Part shown: positions 63,309 to 64,000 of the stretch, piece by piece | How positions within the stretch are numbered: position 1 is the first letter of the stretch | How the letters are laid out: every line of letters begins with the position of its first letter | Assembly: GCA_024516035.1 (NCBI GenBank) | Contig: CM044958.1 | Location: 46,325,205-46,389,204, forward strand | Direction: 5' to 3' | Source of the DNA: Bactericera cockerelli | Taxonomy: Eukaryota; Arthropoda; Insecta; Hemiptera; Triozidae | DNA length: 64,000 bases | Notes under the pieces: generated by a model | Seen by the model: only the letters and a program-made list of their open reading frames with translations | What the model was told of the DNA's origin: nothing | Databases searched by the model: none | Program-made: the position numbers and the translations under genes

Positions 63309-63358
63309 CAACAGCAACGCCTGCATCTGAATTATCTGCGACAGAAAAAAATGGAAAG
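63309..63358 (+). CDS. Possible short exon of an unseen gene
   Basis: After TTATCTTCGTCAG, the codons QQQRLHLNYLRQKKME plus two bases precede GTCTAC. The codon use looks coding, but the donor is weak and no neighbouring exon was found. Confidence 0.25.
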
Positions 63359-63454
63359 GTCTACCTATCTAAATTCTGTGAGATTACATTTATTATATAC
63401 CTACTCTTCTCAGAAACAATTGCATCAATATCAGGCTGAATGTTACTTTATTAG

Positions 63455-63600
63455 CTATCATACTTGTGTTAATCACTTTCGTGATGTCATAACTACTCAA
63501 ACTCGCTTTACTAAATCTACGCTGAAACCGGGACTTGAACCACCGACCTCCAGGTGACAAGTCCGCCGCCCTATCGATTAAACTACTGAGGTCGGTCTAA
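63455..63600 (-). mobile_element. SINE family 2, antisense, complete copy
   Basis: TACTTGTGTTAATCACTTTC, TTGAACCACCGACCTCCAGG and AACTACTGAGGTCGGT. Confidence 0.88.
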
Positions 63601-64000
63601 TCAGGTTGAATGTTACTCATTTTAACGCGAATGTCAGAGGACACTTCTAACTTAGTCCTATATTTGTGATTTACAAATACAACATGAAAAGCCAGATTCG
63701 CACTTATAATTATGTGGTAACAAAGGGTAGTAGGGCTTTTATTATTTTTTTGTGGAGACTTGATATTGAATTTCATCAAAAAGTCAACTTAACTACTAGT
63801 GTTAAACATATATTATCTTTCACGGTCTTTGTGTACGGTCAAAATTTTATCATATTTTGTGTACAAGTGAAAATGGCTTCCCGTACCATCTGAAACTGCC
63901 CCGAGTACCACCGTTTGAGAACCTATGGTTTAATTCATGAGAACAACGTTGAGTCCCCCCGCACCTCTGCTCCCATCGCTTCTTTGCAATGAGAGAGGCA

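Overview
The window is animal nuclear DNA, most likely from an insect. The evidence is spliced genes with canonical GT-AG introns, AT-rich introns and intergenic DNA, dense tRNA-headed and 5S-rRNA-headed SINEs, a non-LTR retrotransposon, and many DNA-transposon fold-back and MITE relics. A hemipteran is my guess but the sequence does not settle the order. Three protein-coding genes can be supported.

Bases 1-27215 (+) hold the middle and 3' part of a FAM193-family gene. I modelled eighteen exons by matching splice sites and reading phase, ending in the conserved FAM193 C-terminal domain. Its introns carry SINEs, a 2.77 kb fold-back element, a TTAA-flanked MITE, a pogo-like element and a huge minisatellite (about 10.8-20.4 kb) split by a LINE fragment. 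Tandem duplications in this gene repeatedly lie across exon-intron junctions, at exons 1, 5, 8, 9 and 10, with a decayed second copy of exon 17.

Bases 30701-33432 (-) hold a complete four-exon NUDT14-like Nudix hydrolase (UDP-sugar pyrophosphatase, 219 residues). Its last codons lie inside a SINE. Bases 36986-42876 (+) hold a five-exon gene for a putatively secreted protein rich in Pro, Gln and Asn (about 730 residues). Its second and third exons begin with duplicated modules. It contains two single-base frame breaks that look like assembly errors. A 46-base piece of its fourth exon recurs in a NUDT14 intron with only synonymous differences.

Bases 42877-64000 have no confident gene. They hold many SINEs, including at least nine copies headed by 5S rRNA-like sequence, a hAT-like terminus, MITEs, a 1 kb CAA/CTA trinucleotide array and a 13-copy satellite with a unit of about 289 bp. 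A GC-rich patch near 49.6-50.2 kb may be the promoter and first non-coding exon of a gene running off the right edge.

Sequence quality varies. Single-base indels in short homopolymers break otherwise intact exons, and parts of the minisatellite look like uncorrected long-read consensus. All intron-exon models are inferred by eye and have no transcript support.
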